Shown piece by piece: positions 44,793-54,660 of a stretch of 64,000 nt of DNA. A program made the translations under genes and the position numbers. Positions within the stretch are counted from its first letter, which is position 1; each line of letters begins with the position of its first letter. The DNA lies in assembly GCA_017599285.1 (NCBI GenBank), contig JAGFXX010000001.1, forward strand, positions 62,001 through 126,000, in the 5' to 3' direction. The stretch comes from Cereibacter azotoformans. Lineage in GTDB: Bacteria > Pseudomonadota > Alphaproteobacteria > Rhodobacterales > Rhodobacteraceae. A model generated the notes under the pieces. The model worked only from the letters and a program-made list of their open reading frames with translations. It did no database searches and was not told the origin of the DNA.

Positions 44793-44822
44793 TTGACAGG
44801 TGAAGCATACTAGCATATTAGT
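44793..44822 (+). promoter_or_regulatory. Promoter with palindromic operator upstream of uxaC
   Basis: TTGACA (44793-44798) is followed after 17 bases by TATTAG (44816-44821), a fair -35/-10 pair for the rightward operon. A palindrome ACTA-N6-TAGT (44809-44822) overlaps the -10. A dimeric GntR protein bound there would block RNA polymerase; the neighbouring regulator is the obvious candidate. Confidence 0.55.
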
Positions 44823-44885
44823 CAGACACGGCGGCCAAATGCCACCGTTATCTGATGGCTTGACGCAGGGAGGAGGCGGAAGGCA

Positions 44886-46292
44886 ATGGGGCTGCTGCAC
44901 GCAGATCGGCTGTTTCCGATCGAGGAGGGCGCCCGCGCGCTGGCCCGCGCGCTTCACGGATCGGTCAAGGACCTGCCGATCGTCTCGCCGCACGGCCACA
45001 CCGATCCCCGCTGGTTTGCCGAGAACGAGGCTTTCCCCGATCCCGCCCGGCTTTTCGTGACGCCGGACCATTATGTGTTTCGGATGCTGCATTCGCAGGG
45101 CATCCCGCTGGAAGCGATGGGCGTGCCGCGCGCCGATGGCGGGCCGACCGAGACCGACGGCCGCACGATCTGGCGGCTGTTCGCGGCGAACTACCACCTC
45201 TTTCGCGGCACGCCCTCGCGGCTGTGGCTGGACCATGCTTTTTCCGAGGTCTTCGGGCTGGAGCGCCGGCTCTCGGCCGGGACGGCGGATGCAAGCTATG
45301 ACCATATCGCCGACTGCCTGAGCCGGCCCGAGTTCCGGCCGCGCGCGCTGTTCGAGCGGTTCGGGATCGAGGTCATCGCCACCACGGAAAGCGCGCGCGA
45401 CGACCTGCGCTGGCACCGGATGATCCGCGAGAGCGGCTGGCAGGGCCGCGTCATCACGGCCTATCGTCCCGATGCGGTGGTGGATCCCGAGTTCGCGGGC
45501 TTTGCCGACAATGTGGCGGCATTGGGCGAGCTGACGGGCGAGGATACCGCGACCTGGCAGGGCTATCTGGCGGCCCACCGCAAGCGGAGGGCGTATTTCA
45601 AGGAGTTCGGCGCGACCTCGACCGACCACGGCCATGCCACGGCCCGGACCGAGGATCTGCCGCAGGCCGAGGCGGCGGCGCTTCTTGCCAAGGCGCTCAA
45701 GGGCACCTGCACCCCCGACGAGGCCGACGCCTTCCGTGGGCACATGCTGACCGAGATGGCGCGCATGAGCCTCGACGACGGGCTGGTGCTGCAGATCCAT
45801 CCGGGCAGTTTCCGCAACCATTCTCAGCCGGTCATGGATCGGTTCGGGCGCGACAAGGGCTTTGATATCCCGACACGCACCGATTACGTCCGCGCGCTGC
45901 GGCCGCTTCTGTCGGCGGTGGGGGGCGATCCGCGGCTGACGGTGATCGTCTTCACGCTGGACGAAACCGCCTATGCCCGCGAACTGGCACCGCTGGCCGG
46001 AGTCTATCCGGCGCTGAAGCTTGGCCCCGCCTGGTGGTTCCACGACAGCCCCGAGGGGATGCGCCGCTTCCGCGAGATGACCACCGAGACGGCCGGCTTC
46101 ATGAATACCGTGGGCTTCAACGACGACACGCGCGCCTTCTGCTCGATCCCCGCCCGGCATGACGTGGCGCGGCGGGTGGACAGCGCGTTCCTGGCGACGC
46201 TGGTCGCCACCGGGCGCCTCGATGAGGACGAGGCGTTCGAGGTGGCGCAGGACCTGGCCTACCGGCTGGCGAAACAGGCCTACCGGCTCTGA
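44886..46292 (+). CDS. uxaC: Glucuronate (uronate) isomerase
   Basis: UxaC converts D-glucuronate to D-fructuronate and D-galacturonate to D-tagaturonate. The 468-residue protein shows the amidohydrolase-like HGH metal motif ([11 protein letters not shown]) near the N-terminus, [12 protein letters not shown], and [13 protein letters not shown]. Length is as in E. coli UxaC (470). It is the first gene of the rightward operon, 64 bases downstream of the predicted promoter. Confidence 0.95.
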   Translation: MGLLHADRLFPIEEGARALARALHGSVKDLPIVSPHGHTDPRWFAENEAFPDPARLFVTPDHYVFRMLHSQGIPLEAMGVPRADGGPTETDGRTIWRLFAANYHLFRGTPSRLWLDHAFSEVFGLERRLSAGTADASYDHIADCLSRPEFRPRALFERFGIEVIATTESARDDLRWHRMIRESGWQGRVITAYRPDAVVDPEFAGFADNVAALGELTGEDTATWQGYLAAHRKRRAYFKEFGATSTDHGHATARTEDLPQAEAAALLAKALKGTCTPDEADAFRGHMLTEMARMSLDDGLVLQIHPGSFRNHSQPVMDRFGRDKGFDIPTRTDYVRALRPLLSAVGGDPRLTVIVFTLDETAYARELAPLAGVYPALKLGPAWWFHDSPEGMRRFREMTTETAGFMNTVGFNDDTRAFCSIPARHDVARRVDSAFLATLVATGRLDEDEAFEVAQDLAYRLAKQAYRL

Positions 46293-46317
46293 GACAATGA
46301 CCAAGGGAGGAGAAACC

Positions 46318-47295
46318 ATGACCAGAACCCTGACCGCAGCCCTGCTGGCAAGCGTCGCGCTTGCCGCACCGGCCTTCGCCGAATGCGAGGTGACGCTGCG
46401 TTCCTCGGACACCCATCCCGACGGCTATCCGACCGTCGAGGGCGTCAAGCACATGGCCGAGCGCGCGAAAGAACTGTCGGACGGCCGGATCTGCATCGAG
46501 GTCTTCCCCTCGTCGCAGCTGGGCGAGGAAAAGGACACGATCGAGCAGACCCAGTTCGGCGTGATCGACATGGTGCGCGCCTCGTTCGGCTCGTTCAACG
46601 ACATCGTGCCCGAGGCGCAGCTGCTGTCGCTGCCCTACCTGTTCCGCTCCGAGGATCACCTCCATAACGTGATGGACGGCCCGATCGGCGACGATCTCGC
46701 CAGGGCTTTCGAGGCCAGGGACCTGATCGCGGTGGCCTATTACGACGGCGGCGCGCGCAGCTTCTACAACAGCCAGAAGCCGATCGCCTCGATCGACGAC
46801 CTGAAGGGCATGAAGTTCCGCGTCATGCAGTCGGATGTCTTCGTGGACATGATGTCGGCGCTGGGCGCCAACGCCACGCCGATGCCCTATGGCGAGGTCT
46901 ATTCCTCGATCCAGACCGGCGTGATCGACGGGGCCGAGAACAACTGGCCGTCCTACGACAGCTCGGGCCATTTCGAGGTGGCGAAATATTACACGCTCGA
47001 CCAGCACCTGATGGTGCCGGAACTGGTGGCGATCTCGAAGACCAGATGGGACGCGCTGTCGCCCGAGGATCAGCAGATCCTGCGTCAGGCCGCCGAAGAG
47101 TCCGAGCCGGTGCAGCGCAAGCTCTGGGCTGAGCAGGAGAAGGCGTCGGAAGAGAAGGTGCTGGCCGCCGGGTCCGAGGTGATCCGCGACATCGACAAGA
47201 CCCCCTTCATCGAGGCGATGGCGCCGGTCTATGAAAAGTATGTCACGAAGCCGGAATACCGGGATCTCGTGAAGCGCATTCAGGAAACCGAGTGA
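46318..47295 (+). CDS. TRAP transporter substrate-binding protein (DctP type)
   Basis: This 325-residue periplasmic protein has a signal peptide ending at AFA (about residue 22). It has the DctP-family fold with the carboxylate-binding Arg region ([12 protein letters not shown]) and [26 protein letters not shown] precedes the ATG at 46318. With the two permease genes downstream it forms a complete TRAP uptake system. The operon context points to uronates or unsaturated uronides as ligand. Confidence 0.93.
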   Translation: MTRTLTAALLASVALAAPAFAECEVTLRSSDTHPDGYPTVEGVKHMAERAKELSDGRICIEVFPSSQLGEEKDTIEQTQFGVIDMVRASFGSFNDIVPEAQLLSLPYLFRSEDHLHNVMDGPIGDDLARAFEARDLIAVAYYDGGARSFYNSQKPIASIDDLKGMKFRVMQSDVFVDMMSALGANATPMPYGEVYSSIQTGVIDGAENNWPSYDSSGHFEVAKYYTLDQHLMVPELVAISKTRWDALSPEDQQILRQAAEESEPVQRKLWAEQEKASEEKVLAAGSEVIRDIDKTPFIEAMAPVYEKYVTKPEYRDLVKRIQETE

Positions 47296-47353
47296 CCTGA
47301 CCCGTCGGCCCGCGGACGCTGTTCCGCGGGCCGCTTCCTTCGCGAGGTGCAAT

Positions 47354-47899
47354 GTGCAGGACGGATTGAGAAGGCTTGCCCTCGTCATGGGCGGGCTGGC
47401 GCGGGTCGCGCTTTGGATAGCGCGCGCCGGGCTCGTGCTGATGACGGTCTTCGTCTTCGCGCAGGTCTTCGTGCGCTATGTGATGAACGACAGCCTGCAC
47501 TGGGCGGAACCGGCGGCCGTGACCATCATGGCCTGGTTCATCTTCCTTGGCGCCGCCGTGGGCGTGCGCGAGGGCTATCACCTCTCGTTCGACGTGCTGC
47601 TTTATTTCCTGCCGCGCCGCGTCGCGCCCTGGCTGCACACGATCTCGGATCTCTTCGTGGTGGGCTTCGGCTTCGGGATGTTCTGGTATGGCTGGTCGCT
47701 GGCCGCCCGCGCGGCCAACGACTACATGCCCGGCCTCGGCATCAGCCGCGGCTTCGAGTTCGCACCGCTGATCTCGGGCGGCGTCCTTCTCGTCCTCTTC
47801 TCGATCGAGCGCATCCTGCGCCGGGCCGCGGGCCTGCACACCGCCCGCTTCGGCGAGGACGCGCCGGAAGAGCCTGAAACCACCACCACAGGGGCCTGA
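47354..47899 (+). CDS. TRAP transporter small permease (DctQ type)
   Basis: This 181-residue protein has four hydrophobic segments, the DctQ topology, with the conserved stretch FVRYVMNDSLHWAEPAAV near the second. The start is a GTG at 47354 after GCGAGGTGC. The stop lies 2 bases before the large permease start. It joins DctP and DctM in sodium-driven uptake. Confidence 0.9.
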   Translation: MQDGLRRLALVMGGLARVALWIARAGLVLMTVFVFAQVFVRYVMNDSLHWAEPAAVTIMAWFIFLGAAVGVREGYHLSFDVLLYFLPRRVAPWLHTISDLFVVGFGFGMFWYGWSLAARAANDYMPGLGISRGFEFAPLISGGVLLVLFSIERILRRAAGLHTARFGEDAPEEPETTTTGA

Positions 47900-47901
47900 C
47901 G

Positions 47902-49182
47902 TTGGAGCTGTTCATCCTGTTCGGAAGCTTTGTCTTCCTGCTGCTCATCGGCACGCCGGTCGCCTTCTGCCTCGGCGTCTCGAGCTTCCTGACGGTGCTC
48001 TATCTGGGGCTGCCGCCGGTGGTGGTGTTCCAGCGGCTGAACTCGGGCGTGTCGGTCTATGCGCTGATGGCCATTCCCTTCTTCATATACGCCGGCGACC
48101 TGATGGTGAGGGGCGACATCGCGCGCCGGCTGGTGGCGCTGGCGGGCGCCATGGTCGGCCACCTGCGCGGGGGGCTCGGGCAGGTGAACGTGGTGGCCTC
48201 GGTCATGTTCGGCGGCGTCTCGGGCTCGGCCGCGGCCGATGCCTCGGCGGTCGGCGGTCTGATGGTGCCGCAGATGAAGGCCCGCGGCTATGGCGCCGAT
48301 TACGCGGTGAACCTGACCGTGGTGGGCTCGATCATCGCGCTGATGATCCCGCCGTCGCACAACATGATCATCTATTCGATCGCGGCCGGCGGGCGGATCT
48401 CGATCGCCGACCTGTTTACGGCCGGCATCATTCCGGGCTTCCTTCTGGCCGTGGCGCTGATGATCGCGGCCTATTTCGTGGCCCGCCACCGCGGCTATCC
48501 GACCGAGACCTTCCCCGGCCTGCGGGCGCTGGGGGCGATCTTCGTGGCCGCCGTGCCGGGTCTGATCCTTGTGGCGCTGATCTTCGGCGGCGTGCGCTCG
48601 GGGATCTTCACCGCCTCGGAAAGCGCCAACATCGCCGTGGTCTATGCGCTGCTGGTGACCATCCTGATCTACCGCACGCTGACCTGGTCCGAGTTCGTCC
48701 ACGCCACTCTGGGCGCGGTGCGCACCACGGCGATGGTTCTGCTGGTGATCGGCTGCGCGGCGGCCTTCGGCTGGCTGCTGGCCTATCTCAGGGTGCCGAC
48801 GGCCATCGTGGCCTTCATGCAGGGGCTGTCGGACAATCCGCTGGTGATCCTCTTGCTGATCAACGTGGCGCTGCTGGTGCTCGGCACCTTCATGGACATG
48901 TCGCCGCTGATCGTCATCACCACGCCGATCTTCCTGCCGGTGGCGCAGGCCTTCGGCGTGGATCCGGTGCATTTCGGGGTGATCCTCGTGCTGAACCTCG
49001 GCATCGGGCTTTGCACGCCACCCGTGGGGGCGGTGCTGTTCGTCGGCTGCGCGGTGGGCAGGATCTCGATCTGGCACGCGATGCGGACGATCTGGCCCTT
49101 CTACGGCGCGGCCGTCATCGTCCTGCTGCTCGTCACCTACATTCCCACGCTGTCGCTCTGGCTGCCGGCGCAGTTCCGCTGA
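47902..49182 (+). CDS. TRAP transporter large permease (DctM type)
   Basis: This 426-residue protein has about 12 hydrophobic segments and family motifs such as FGGVSGSAAADASAVG and MIPPSHNMIIY. It is the ion-coupled translocating subunit of the TRAP system. The start is TTG at 47902, which is unusual but fits the 2-base spacing to the small permease stop. It ends 8 bases before kdgF. Confidence 0.94.
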   Translation: MELFILFGSFVFLLLIGTPVAFCLGVSSFLTVLYLGLPPVVVFQRLNSGVSVYALMAIPFFIYAGDLMVRGDIARRLVALAGAMVGHLRGGLGQVNVVASVMFGGVSGSAAADASAVGGLMVPQMKARGYGADYAVNLTVVGSIIALMIPPSHNMIIYSIAAGGRISIADLFTAGIIPGFLLAVALMIAAYFVARHRGYPTETFPGLRALGAIFVAAVPGLILVALIFGGVRSGIFTASESANIAVVYALLVTILIYRTLTWSEFVHATLGAVRTTAMVLLVIGCAAAFGWLLAYLRVPTAIVAFMQGLSDNPLVILLLINVALLVLGTFMDMSPLIVITTPIFLPVAQAFGVDPVHFGVILVLNLGIGLCTPPVGAVLFVGCAVGRISIWHAMRTIWPFYGAAVIVLLLVTYIPTLSLWLPAQFR

Positions 49183-49190
49183 GGTTTCCC

Positions 49191-49493
49191 ATGTTTCCCA
49201 TTGTCTCTCCCGATCCCGGCGTGACGCGGCAGGTGCTGGCCGATGATCCCGCGCTGATGCTGGTGGCCTTCCGCTTCGACGAAGGCGCCGAGGGTCGGCT
49301 GCACAGCCATCCGCATGTGCAATCCACCTTCGTCCAGTCCGGCCGCTTCCTGTTCTTCCTCGGCGACGCGACGCACGAGATCGGGCCGGGTGACAGCCTG
49401 ATGATCCCCTCGGGCGTGACCCACGGCTGCCGCTGCCTCGAACCCGGCACGCTGATCGACAGCTTCGCCCCCCGCCGCGACGATTTCCTCTGA
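49191..49493 (+). CDS. kdgF: KdgF-type cupin, unsaturated uronate processing
   Basis: This 100-residue single-domain cupin has the metal-binding pattern HSHPHVQSTFV and a later His (GVTHGC). KdgF opens 4,5-unsaturated galacturonate or mannuronate to the linear ketone that KduI then isomerises. The neighbouring kduI and kduD support this role over other small cupins. The ATG at 49191 directly follows GAGGTTTCCC. Confidence 0.85.
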   Translation: MFPIVSPDPGVTRQVLADDPALMLVAFRFDEGAEGRLHSHPHVQSTFVQSGRFLFFLGDATHEIGPGDSLMIPSGVTHGCRCLEPGTLIDSFAPRRDDFL

Positions 49494-49504
49494 AGGAGCT
49501 TCCC

Positions 49505-50329
49505 ATGACCCATATCGAGATCCGTCACGCGATGGACCCCGTGTCCGCGCGCCAGCTCGACACCGCCGGCCTGCGCGAGGCCTTCCACATGGCAGACCTG
49601 TTCCACGAGGGCGAGATCCGGCTGGTCTATACCCATTACGACCGGATGATCGTGGGCGGTGCCGTGCCTGCGGGTGCGCCTCTGGTGATCGACGAGGTGA
49701 AGCCCACCGGCACCGCCTCGATCCTCGACCGGCGCGAGATGGGGGTGGTGAACATCGGTGGCCCCGGCACCGTCTCGGCCGCGGGCGAGACGTGGGAGAT
49801 GGGGCGCGGCGACGTGCTCTACCTGCCGATGGGCGCGGGGCCGGTGACCTTTGCGGGGCAGGGGCGGTTCTACATCCTGTCGGCGCCCGCGCATACGGCG
49901 CATCCCGCCCGGCTGGTGACGCTGGCGGATGCGAAGAAGGTCAAGATGGGCGCGCCCGAGACCGCGAACGAGCGCACGATCAACCAGTTCATCCACCCCG
50001 AGGTGATGCCGTCCTGCCAGCTTGTCGTGGGCTACACCCAGTTCCACGGCGGCTCGGTCTGGAACACGATGCCCGCCCATGTCCACGACCGACGGATGGA
50101 GGTCTATCTCTATTTCGACCTCGCGCAGGACGCCCGCGTGTTCCATTTCATGGGCGAGCCTTCCGAGACGCGCCATCTGGTGATGAAGAACGAGGAAGCC
50201 GTGGTCTCGCCGCCCTGGTCGATCCACTGCGGCTGCGGCACCGGCGCCTATACCTTCATCTGGGCGATGGCAGGCGACAACGTGGATTATCGCGACGTCG
50301 AACCCGTCGCGATGGAGGATCTGCGGTGA
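49505..50329 (+). CDS. kduI: 5-dehydro-4-deoxy-D-glucuronate isomerase
   Basis: KduI isomerises 5-keto-4-deoxyuronate to 2,5-diketo-3-deoxygluconate. The 274-residue protein has the usual KduI length and the metal site motif HVHDRRMEVYLYFD. Its N-terminal YTHYDRMIVGGAVP is also characteristic. It overlaps kduD by 3-4 bases (GTGA). Confidence 0.95.
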   Translation: MTHIEIRHAMDPVSARQLDTAGLREAFHMADLFHEGEIRLVYTHYDRMIVGGAVPAGAPLVIDEVKPTGTASILDRREMGVVNIGGPGTVSAAGETWEMGRGDVLYLPMGAGPVTFAGQGRFYILSAPAHTAHPARLVTLADAKKVKMGAPETANERTINQFIHPEVMPSCQLVVGYTQFHGGSVWNTMPAHVHDRRMEVYLYFDLAQDARVFHFMGEPSETRHLVMKNEEAVVSPPWSIHCGCGTGAYTFIWAMAGDNVDYRDVEPVAMEDLR

Positions 50330-51051
50330 TCTCCTTCTCGCTGGCGGGCCAGCGGGCGCTGGTCACGGGGGCCAACACCGGGATCGGTCAGGCAATCGCG
50401 GTGGCACTGGCCGAGGCCGGGGCCGAGGTGATCGCCGCCGGCCGCTCCTCCTGTGCGGAGACGGTCGCGATGACCGGCGGGCGCGAGCTGCGGCTCGATT
50501 TCGCCGACCCGATGGCCGCGCGCGATGCCTTCGCGGCCGAACCCATCGACATCCTCGTGAACAATGCCGGCATCATCCGCCGCGCCGATGCGGTGGACTT
50601 CACCGAAGAGGACTGGGACGCGGTGATGGACGTGAACCTCAAGGCCGTGTTCTTCACCGCGCAGGCCTTCGCCCGCTCGGCGCTGGCGCGCGGGACGGGG
50701 GGGCGGATCATCAACATCGCCTCGCTTCTCAGCTTCCAGGGCGGCATCCGCGTGCCCTCCTACACCGCCGCCAAGCATGGTGTGGCGGGCATCACCAGGC
50801 TTCTGGCGAACGAATGGGCGTCGAAGGGCATCAACGTGAACGCCATCGCGCCGGGCTACATCGAGACCAACAACACCGAGGCCCTGCGGGCCGATGAGGC
50901 GCGCAACCGCGCCATCCTTGACCGCATCCCCGCCGGCCGCTGGGGCCGGCCCGAGGACATCGCCGGAGCGGCCGTGTTCCTCGCCTCACCCGCTGCGGCC
51001 TATGTCCATGGCGCAATCCTGAATGTCGATGGAGGCTGGCTTGCCCGCTGA
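50326..51051 (+). CDS. kduD: 2-dehydro-3-deoxy-D-gluconate 5-dehydrogenase
   Basis: This 241-residue classical short-chain dehydrogenase has TGANTGIG (cofactor), NNAG and YTAAK (catalysis). KduD reduces the KduI product to 2-keto-3-deoxygluconate, the KdgK substrate. The start is a GTG at 50326 whose last bases form the kduI stop. The frame is open far upstream over kduI but that part is antisense-like sequence with no family similarity. Confidence 0.93.
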   Translation: MISFSLAGQRALVTGANTGIGQAIAVALAEAGAEVIAAGRSSCAETVAMTGGRELRLDFADPMAARDAFAAEPIDILVNNAGIIRRADAVDFTEEDWDAVMDVNLKAVFFTAQAFARSALARGTGGRIINIASLLSFQGGIRVPSYTAAKHGVAGITRLLANEWASKGINVNAIAPGYIETNNTEALRADEARNRAILDRIPAGRWGRPEDIAGAAVFLASPAAAYVHGAILNVDGGWLAR

Positions 51052-52420
51052 GATTGGAATCGTCCACCTGGGACTGGGCGCCTTCTTCCGCGCCCACGGC
51101 GCGATCTATGTCGAGGAGGCGATGAAGGCCTCGGGCGGCGACTGGTCCATCCTTGGCGTCAGCCTCCAGTCGCCCACGATGCGCGACGCGCTCGCGCCGC
51201 AGGGCTTTGCCTATCACGCCGTCGAGCAGGGGCCTGCGGGCGAGACCGTCCGCCGGGTCGAGGTCGTGCGGCAGGTGCTGGTGGCGAAGGAGGACCCCGA
51301 GGCGGTTCTGGCCGCCATGGCGGAACCCGGCGTGAGGATCGTGAGCCTGACGGTCACCGAAAAGGGCTACTGCCACAATCCGGCCACGGGCGCGCTGAAC
51401 CCGGACCATCCCGACATCCTCCATGACCTCGCCGATGCGCGGCCGCGCTCGGCCCCCGGCTATCTGGTGCACGCGCTGCAACGGCGGCGCGAGGCGGGCG
51501 TTCGCCCCTTCACCGTGCTTTGCTGCGACAACCTTCCCGAGAACGGCCGCGTGGTGCGGGGCGTGGTGCTGGACCTCGCCCGCCGGATCGATCCGGGCCT
51601 CGCCGACTGGATCGCCGCCGAGGGGCGCTTCCCCTCGACGATGGTGGACCGGATCGTGCCCGCGACCAAGCCCGAGGACATCGAACGGCTGCGCGCGCGG
51701 GGCATCGAGGACAATCTGCCGGTGATGCACGAGCCCTTCAGCCAGTGGGTCGTCGAGGACGATTTCGTGGACGGCGCCCGCCCGGATCTCGGGGCGGTGG
51801 GGGTGCAGCTTGTGCAGGACGTGACACCCTTCGAGCACATGAAGCTGCGGATGCTGAACGGCACCCATTCCTCGCTCGCCTATCTCGGCTATCTTGCGGG
51901 GCACGAGACGATCGCCGAGACGGTGGCCGATCCGGTCTTTGCCGCCTTCGTGCGGCATCTGTGGCGGGACGAGATCATCCCGGCCCTGACGCCCCCGCCG
52001 GGGGTGGATCTGGCCGCTTACGCCGACCAGCTGTTCCAGCGCTACTCGAACCCGGCGATCCGGCACCGCACATGGCAGATCGCGATGGACGGCAGCCAGA
52101 AGCTGCCGCAACGCATCCTCGGGACGCTCACCGAGAACCTCGCCGCGGGCCGCCCCTCGCCGGGCCTGATGCTCGCCGTGGCGGGCTGGATGCGCTATGT
52201 TTCGGGAACCGACGAAAAGGGCCAGCCGATCGAGGTCAAGGATCCGCTCGCCGACGAGCTGCGCAAACGGGCGGCCGAGGGCGTGCCCGCGCTGCTCGGG
52301 CTTCGCGCCGTGTTCCCCGAGGAGCTGGCCGAAGCGCTCGCGTCCGGTGTCACGGCCGCCCATGCGCGCCTGACGGACGTGGGCGCGCGGCGCGCGGTCG
52401 AGGAGATTTCCGGGTCGTGA
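51041..52420 (+). CDS. uxuB: Fructuronate/tagaturonate reductase (mannitol dehydrogenase family)
   Basis: About 459 residues. It shows the long-chain polyol dehydrogenase N-terminus (IVHLGLGAFFRAH), TVLCCDNLPENG, and the catalytic Lys region KLRMLNGTHSSLAYLG. UxuB reduces fructuronate to mannonate. The start is uncertain: TTG at 51041 has GGAGG five bases upstream, while ATGs at 51029 and 51023 lack one. All overlap the end of kduD. No uxuA (mannonate dehydratase) follows in the window. Confidence 0.88.
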   Translation: MPAEIGIVHLGLGAFFRAHGAIYVEEAMKASGGDWSILGVSLQSPTMRDALAPQGFAYHAVEQGPAGETVRRVEVVRQVLVAKEDPEAVLAAMAEPGVRIVSLTVTEKGYCHNPATGALNPDHPDILHDLADARPRSAPGYLVHALQRRREAGVRPFTVLCCDNLPENGRVVRGVVLDLARRIDPGLADWIAAEGRFPSTMVDRIVPATKPEDIERLRARGIEDNLPVMHEPFSQWVVEDDFVDGARPDLGAVGVQLVQDVTPFEHMKLRMLNGTHSSLAYLGYLAGHETIAETVADPVFAAFVRHLWRDEIIPALTPPPGVDLAAYADQLFQRYSNPAIRHRTWQIAMDGSQKLPQRILGTLTENLAAGRPSPGLMLAVAGWMRYVSGTDEKGQPIEVKDPLADELRKRAAEGVPALLGLRAVFPEELAEALASGVTAAHARLTDVGARRAVEEISGS

Positions 52421-52443
52421 TGTCAGCCTCACCCGGAAAGGAC

Positions 52444-52469
52444 GAAGGGGCGCCCTCGGGCGCCCCTTC
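52444..52469. terminator. Strong hairpin between uxuB and efp
   Basis: A perfect 11-bp stem (GAAGGGGCGCC and GGCGCCCCTTC) has a 4-base loop CTCG. It lies between the convergent uxuB and efp stops and can end both units. Confidence 0.82.
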
Positions 52470-52490
52470 CGATTCCGGGCCTCGCGGCGA

Positions 52491-53057
52491 TCAGTCCTTG
52501 GCGCGCTCGACGTAGCTCAGGTCTTCGGTGTTGATCACGATGCGCGTGCCGGCCGAGATATGCGGCGGCACCATCACGCGCAGCCCGTTGGTGCACATCG
52601 CCGGCTTGTAGGACGAGGAGGCCGTCTGGCCCTTCACCACCGGCTCGGTCTCGGTGATCTCGACCACCACCTTCTGCGGGAACTCGATCGAGATCGCCAC
52701 GTCGTTGTGGGTCTGCAGATAGACGCGCATCCCTTCCGTCAGGAACACCTTGCCGTCGCCCACCACGTCGGGCGAGACCACGACCTGATCGTAGCTCTCG
52801 GGCTCCATGAAGTGATAGCCCTCGCCGTCCTCGTAGAGGAAGTCATACTCGCGCTCGTCCACGGTGGCGCGCTCGACCTGCTCGGTCGTCTTCCAGCGTT
52901 CCGAGACCTTGGTGCCGTCCGAGATCCGCCGCATGTCCACCTGCGTCACCGGCGTGCCCTTGCCGGGGTGGAAGTTCTGGGCAGTGAGGACGACATAGAG
53001 CCGGCCGTCGATATCGACGACATTGCCCTTGCGGAGGCTCGAGGCGATGACTTTCAC
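52491..53057 (-). CDS. efp: Elongation factor P
   Basis: EF-P rescues ribosomes stalled on polyproline. This 188-residue protein has the three beta-barrel domains of the family. The tip loop of domain I reads HPGKGTP with Lys33, the residue lysylated by EpmA in other bacteria. The gene for an EpmA-type ligase is divergent, about 100 bases away, so modification of this Lys is expected. Confidence 0.96.
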   Translation of the reverse strand: MKVIASSLRKGNVVDIDGRLYVVLTAQNFHPGKGTPVTQVDMRRISDGTKVSERWKTTEQVERATVDEREYDFLYEDGEGYHFMEPESYDQVVVSPDVVGDGKVFLTEGMRVYLQTHNDVAISIEFPQKVVVEITETEPVVKGQTASSSYKPAMCTNGLRVMVPPHISAGTRIVINTEDLSYVERAKD

Positions 53058-53158
53058 GGGTCTCTTCCTTGCGATGGGAGGGGGCGCATCGTAGAACGCG
53101 CAGGATTGGCCGTGCGCCTATCCCATCCGCGCCAGAAATTCCAGACGAAAGCCGCCGA

Positions 53159-54211
53159 ATGTCCGCTTCCTCCTGGTGGCAGCCCCACCGTCACGCCGAC
53201 CGCCGCCCGCTGCTTCTGGCGCGCAACCGCATCCAGTCGGCGATCCGCGACTGGCTGGGGGCCGAAGGCTTCACCGAGGTCGATCCGGCGGCCCTTCAGG
53301 TCTCGCCCGGCAACGAGGCGCATCTGCACGGCTTCGAGACCTCGGCCATCGGCAATGACGGGCAGGGGCGGCGGATGTATCTGCACACCTCGCCCGAGTT
53401 CGCGATGAAGAAGCTCCTGGCCGCGGGCGAGACGCGGATCGCGGCCTTCGCCCATGTCTGGCGCAACCGCGAGCGCGGTGTGCTGCACTCACCCGAGTTC
53501 ACCATGCTCGAATGGTACCGGGTGGGCGAGGACTACGAGGTGCTGATGGAGGATTGCGCGGCCTTCCTGCGGCTGGCGGCCGAGGCGGCGGGCGGGCGCG
53601 AGCTGCGCTTCCGCGACCGGAGCTGCGATCCCTTCGCCGAGCCGGAACGGCTGTCGGTGGCCGAGGCGTTCCTGCGCCATGCCGGGATCGACCTGCTGGC
53701 CACGGTGGACGGGCAGGGCGTGCCCGACGCCGCGGCGCTGCGGTCGGCGATGGCGGCGGCGGGCCTCTCGGCCGGGGAGGACGACGGCTGGTCGGACCTG
53801 CTGAGCCGGGTGCTGGTGGAGAAGGTCGAGCCGCATCTGGGGCATGGGCGGCCCACGATCCTCGACCGCTATCCCGCGGTCGAGGCGGCGCTGGCGCGGC
53901 GCGCGGCGGATGATCCGCGCGTCGCCGAGCGGTTCGAGCTTTATGCCTGCGGGGTGGAACTCGCCAACGGCTTTGGCGAACTGACCGATCCGGCCGAACA
54001 GCGCCGCCGCTTCGAGGCCGAGATGGCCGAGAAGGAGCGGGTCTATGGCGAGACCTATCCGCTCGATGAGGAGTTCCTCGCGGCGCTGGCCCTGATGCCG
54101 CCCGCAAGCGGGATCGCCCTTGGCTTCGACCGGCTGGTGATGCTGGCCACCGGCGCCCCCCGCATCGATGAGGTGATCTGGGCGCCCGTCGCCGCAAGCG
54201 CCCGCCCATAG
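53159..54211 (+). CDS. epmA: EF-P-(beta-)lysine ligase EpmA
   Basis: At 350 residues this is a class II lysyl-tRNA-synthetase-like catalytic core without the anticodon domain, the EpmA (GenX/PoxA) form. Motif 2 (FAHVWRNRERGVLHSPEFTMLEWY) and motif 3 (GIALGFDRLVML) are both present. The ATG at 53159 gives the normal EpmA N-terminus; the frame extends to 53069 without support. It is divergent from efp. EpmB (lysine 2,3-aminomutase) is not in the window. Confidence 0.93.
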   Translation: MSASSWWQPHRHADRRPLLLARNRIQSAIRDWLGAEGFTEVDPAALQVSPGNEAHLHGFETSAIGNDGQGRRMYLHTSPEFAMKKLLAAGETRIAAFAHVWRNRERGVLHSPEFTMLEWYRVGEDYEVLMEDCAAFLRLAAEAAGGRELRFRDRSCDPFAEPERLSVAEAFLRHAGIDLLATVDGQGVPDAAALRSAMAAAGLSAGEDDGWSDLLSRVLVEKVEPHLGHGRPTILDRYPAVEAALARRAADDPRVAERFELYACGVELANGFGELTDPAEQRRRFEAEMAEKERVYGETYPLDEEFLAALALMPPASGIALGFDRLVMLATGAPRIDEVIWAPVAASARP

Positions 54212-54240
54212 CCCTCCTTGCCTGATCGGCGCTGTCCGAG

Positions 54241-54636
54241 ATGACGCCTAGGGAGGCGTCGATGGATACGGACGTACAGACATACGCCATGTCTCACAGT
54301 CACCAGCACGGATATGCCGGGCGTATCCTGTTCCGCTCGAAACGCGGCGACCAGTTGAAATGCCTGGTTTGGGATCAGACCGGACTTGTCCTGATCTACA
54401 AGAAGCTCGAGGGCACTGGCTTCCACCGGCTGAAGCCCGCCGACGGGGTGATCCGGCTGTCGCCGGCGCCGTTCTCGGCCCTCGTCGAGGGGCTGGATTG
54501 GCGAGCGGTCCGGGCCGAGGTCGAGGAGGCCCGCGCCCGGCTGGAGCGGCTGCTCGGGCGGATGCGGCGCGACACCTTCGGCTCGAAGTCCGAGAAGCTC
54601 GACCCCGTCCAGCGGAACCTGCCGTTCGAGGAATGA
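54241..54636 (+). pseudogene. IS66 remnant: TnpB C-terminal part fused to TnpC N-terminal part
   Basis: The open frame codes for an IS66 OrfB/TnpB-like segment (FRSKRGDQLKCLVWDQTGL through ALVEGLDWR) that runs without a stop into an IS66 TnpC N-terminal segment (MRRDTFGSKSEKLDPVQ). In intact IS66 elements these are separate genes, so an internal deletion joined them. Both ends of each are missing. Not expected to be functional. Confidence 0.75.
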
Positions 54637-54660
54637 GCCCTTTTGCGCCATTGATGGAGT

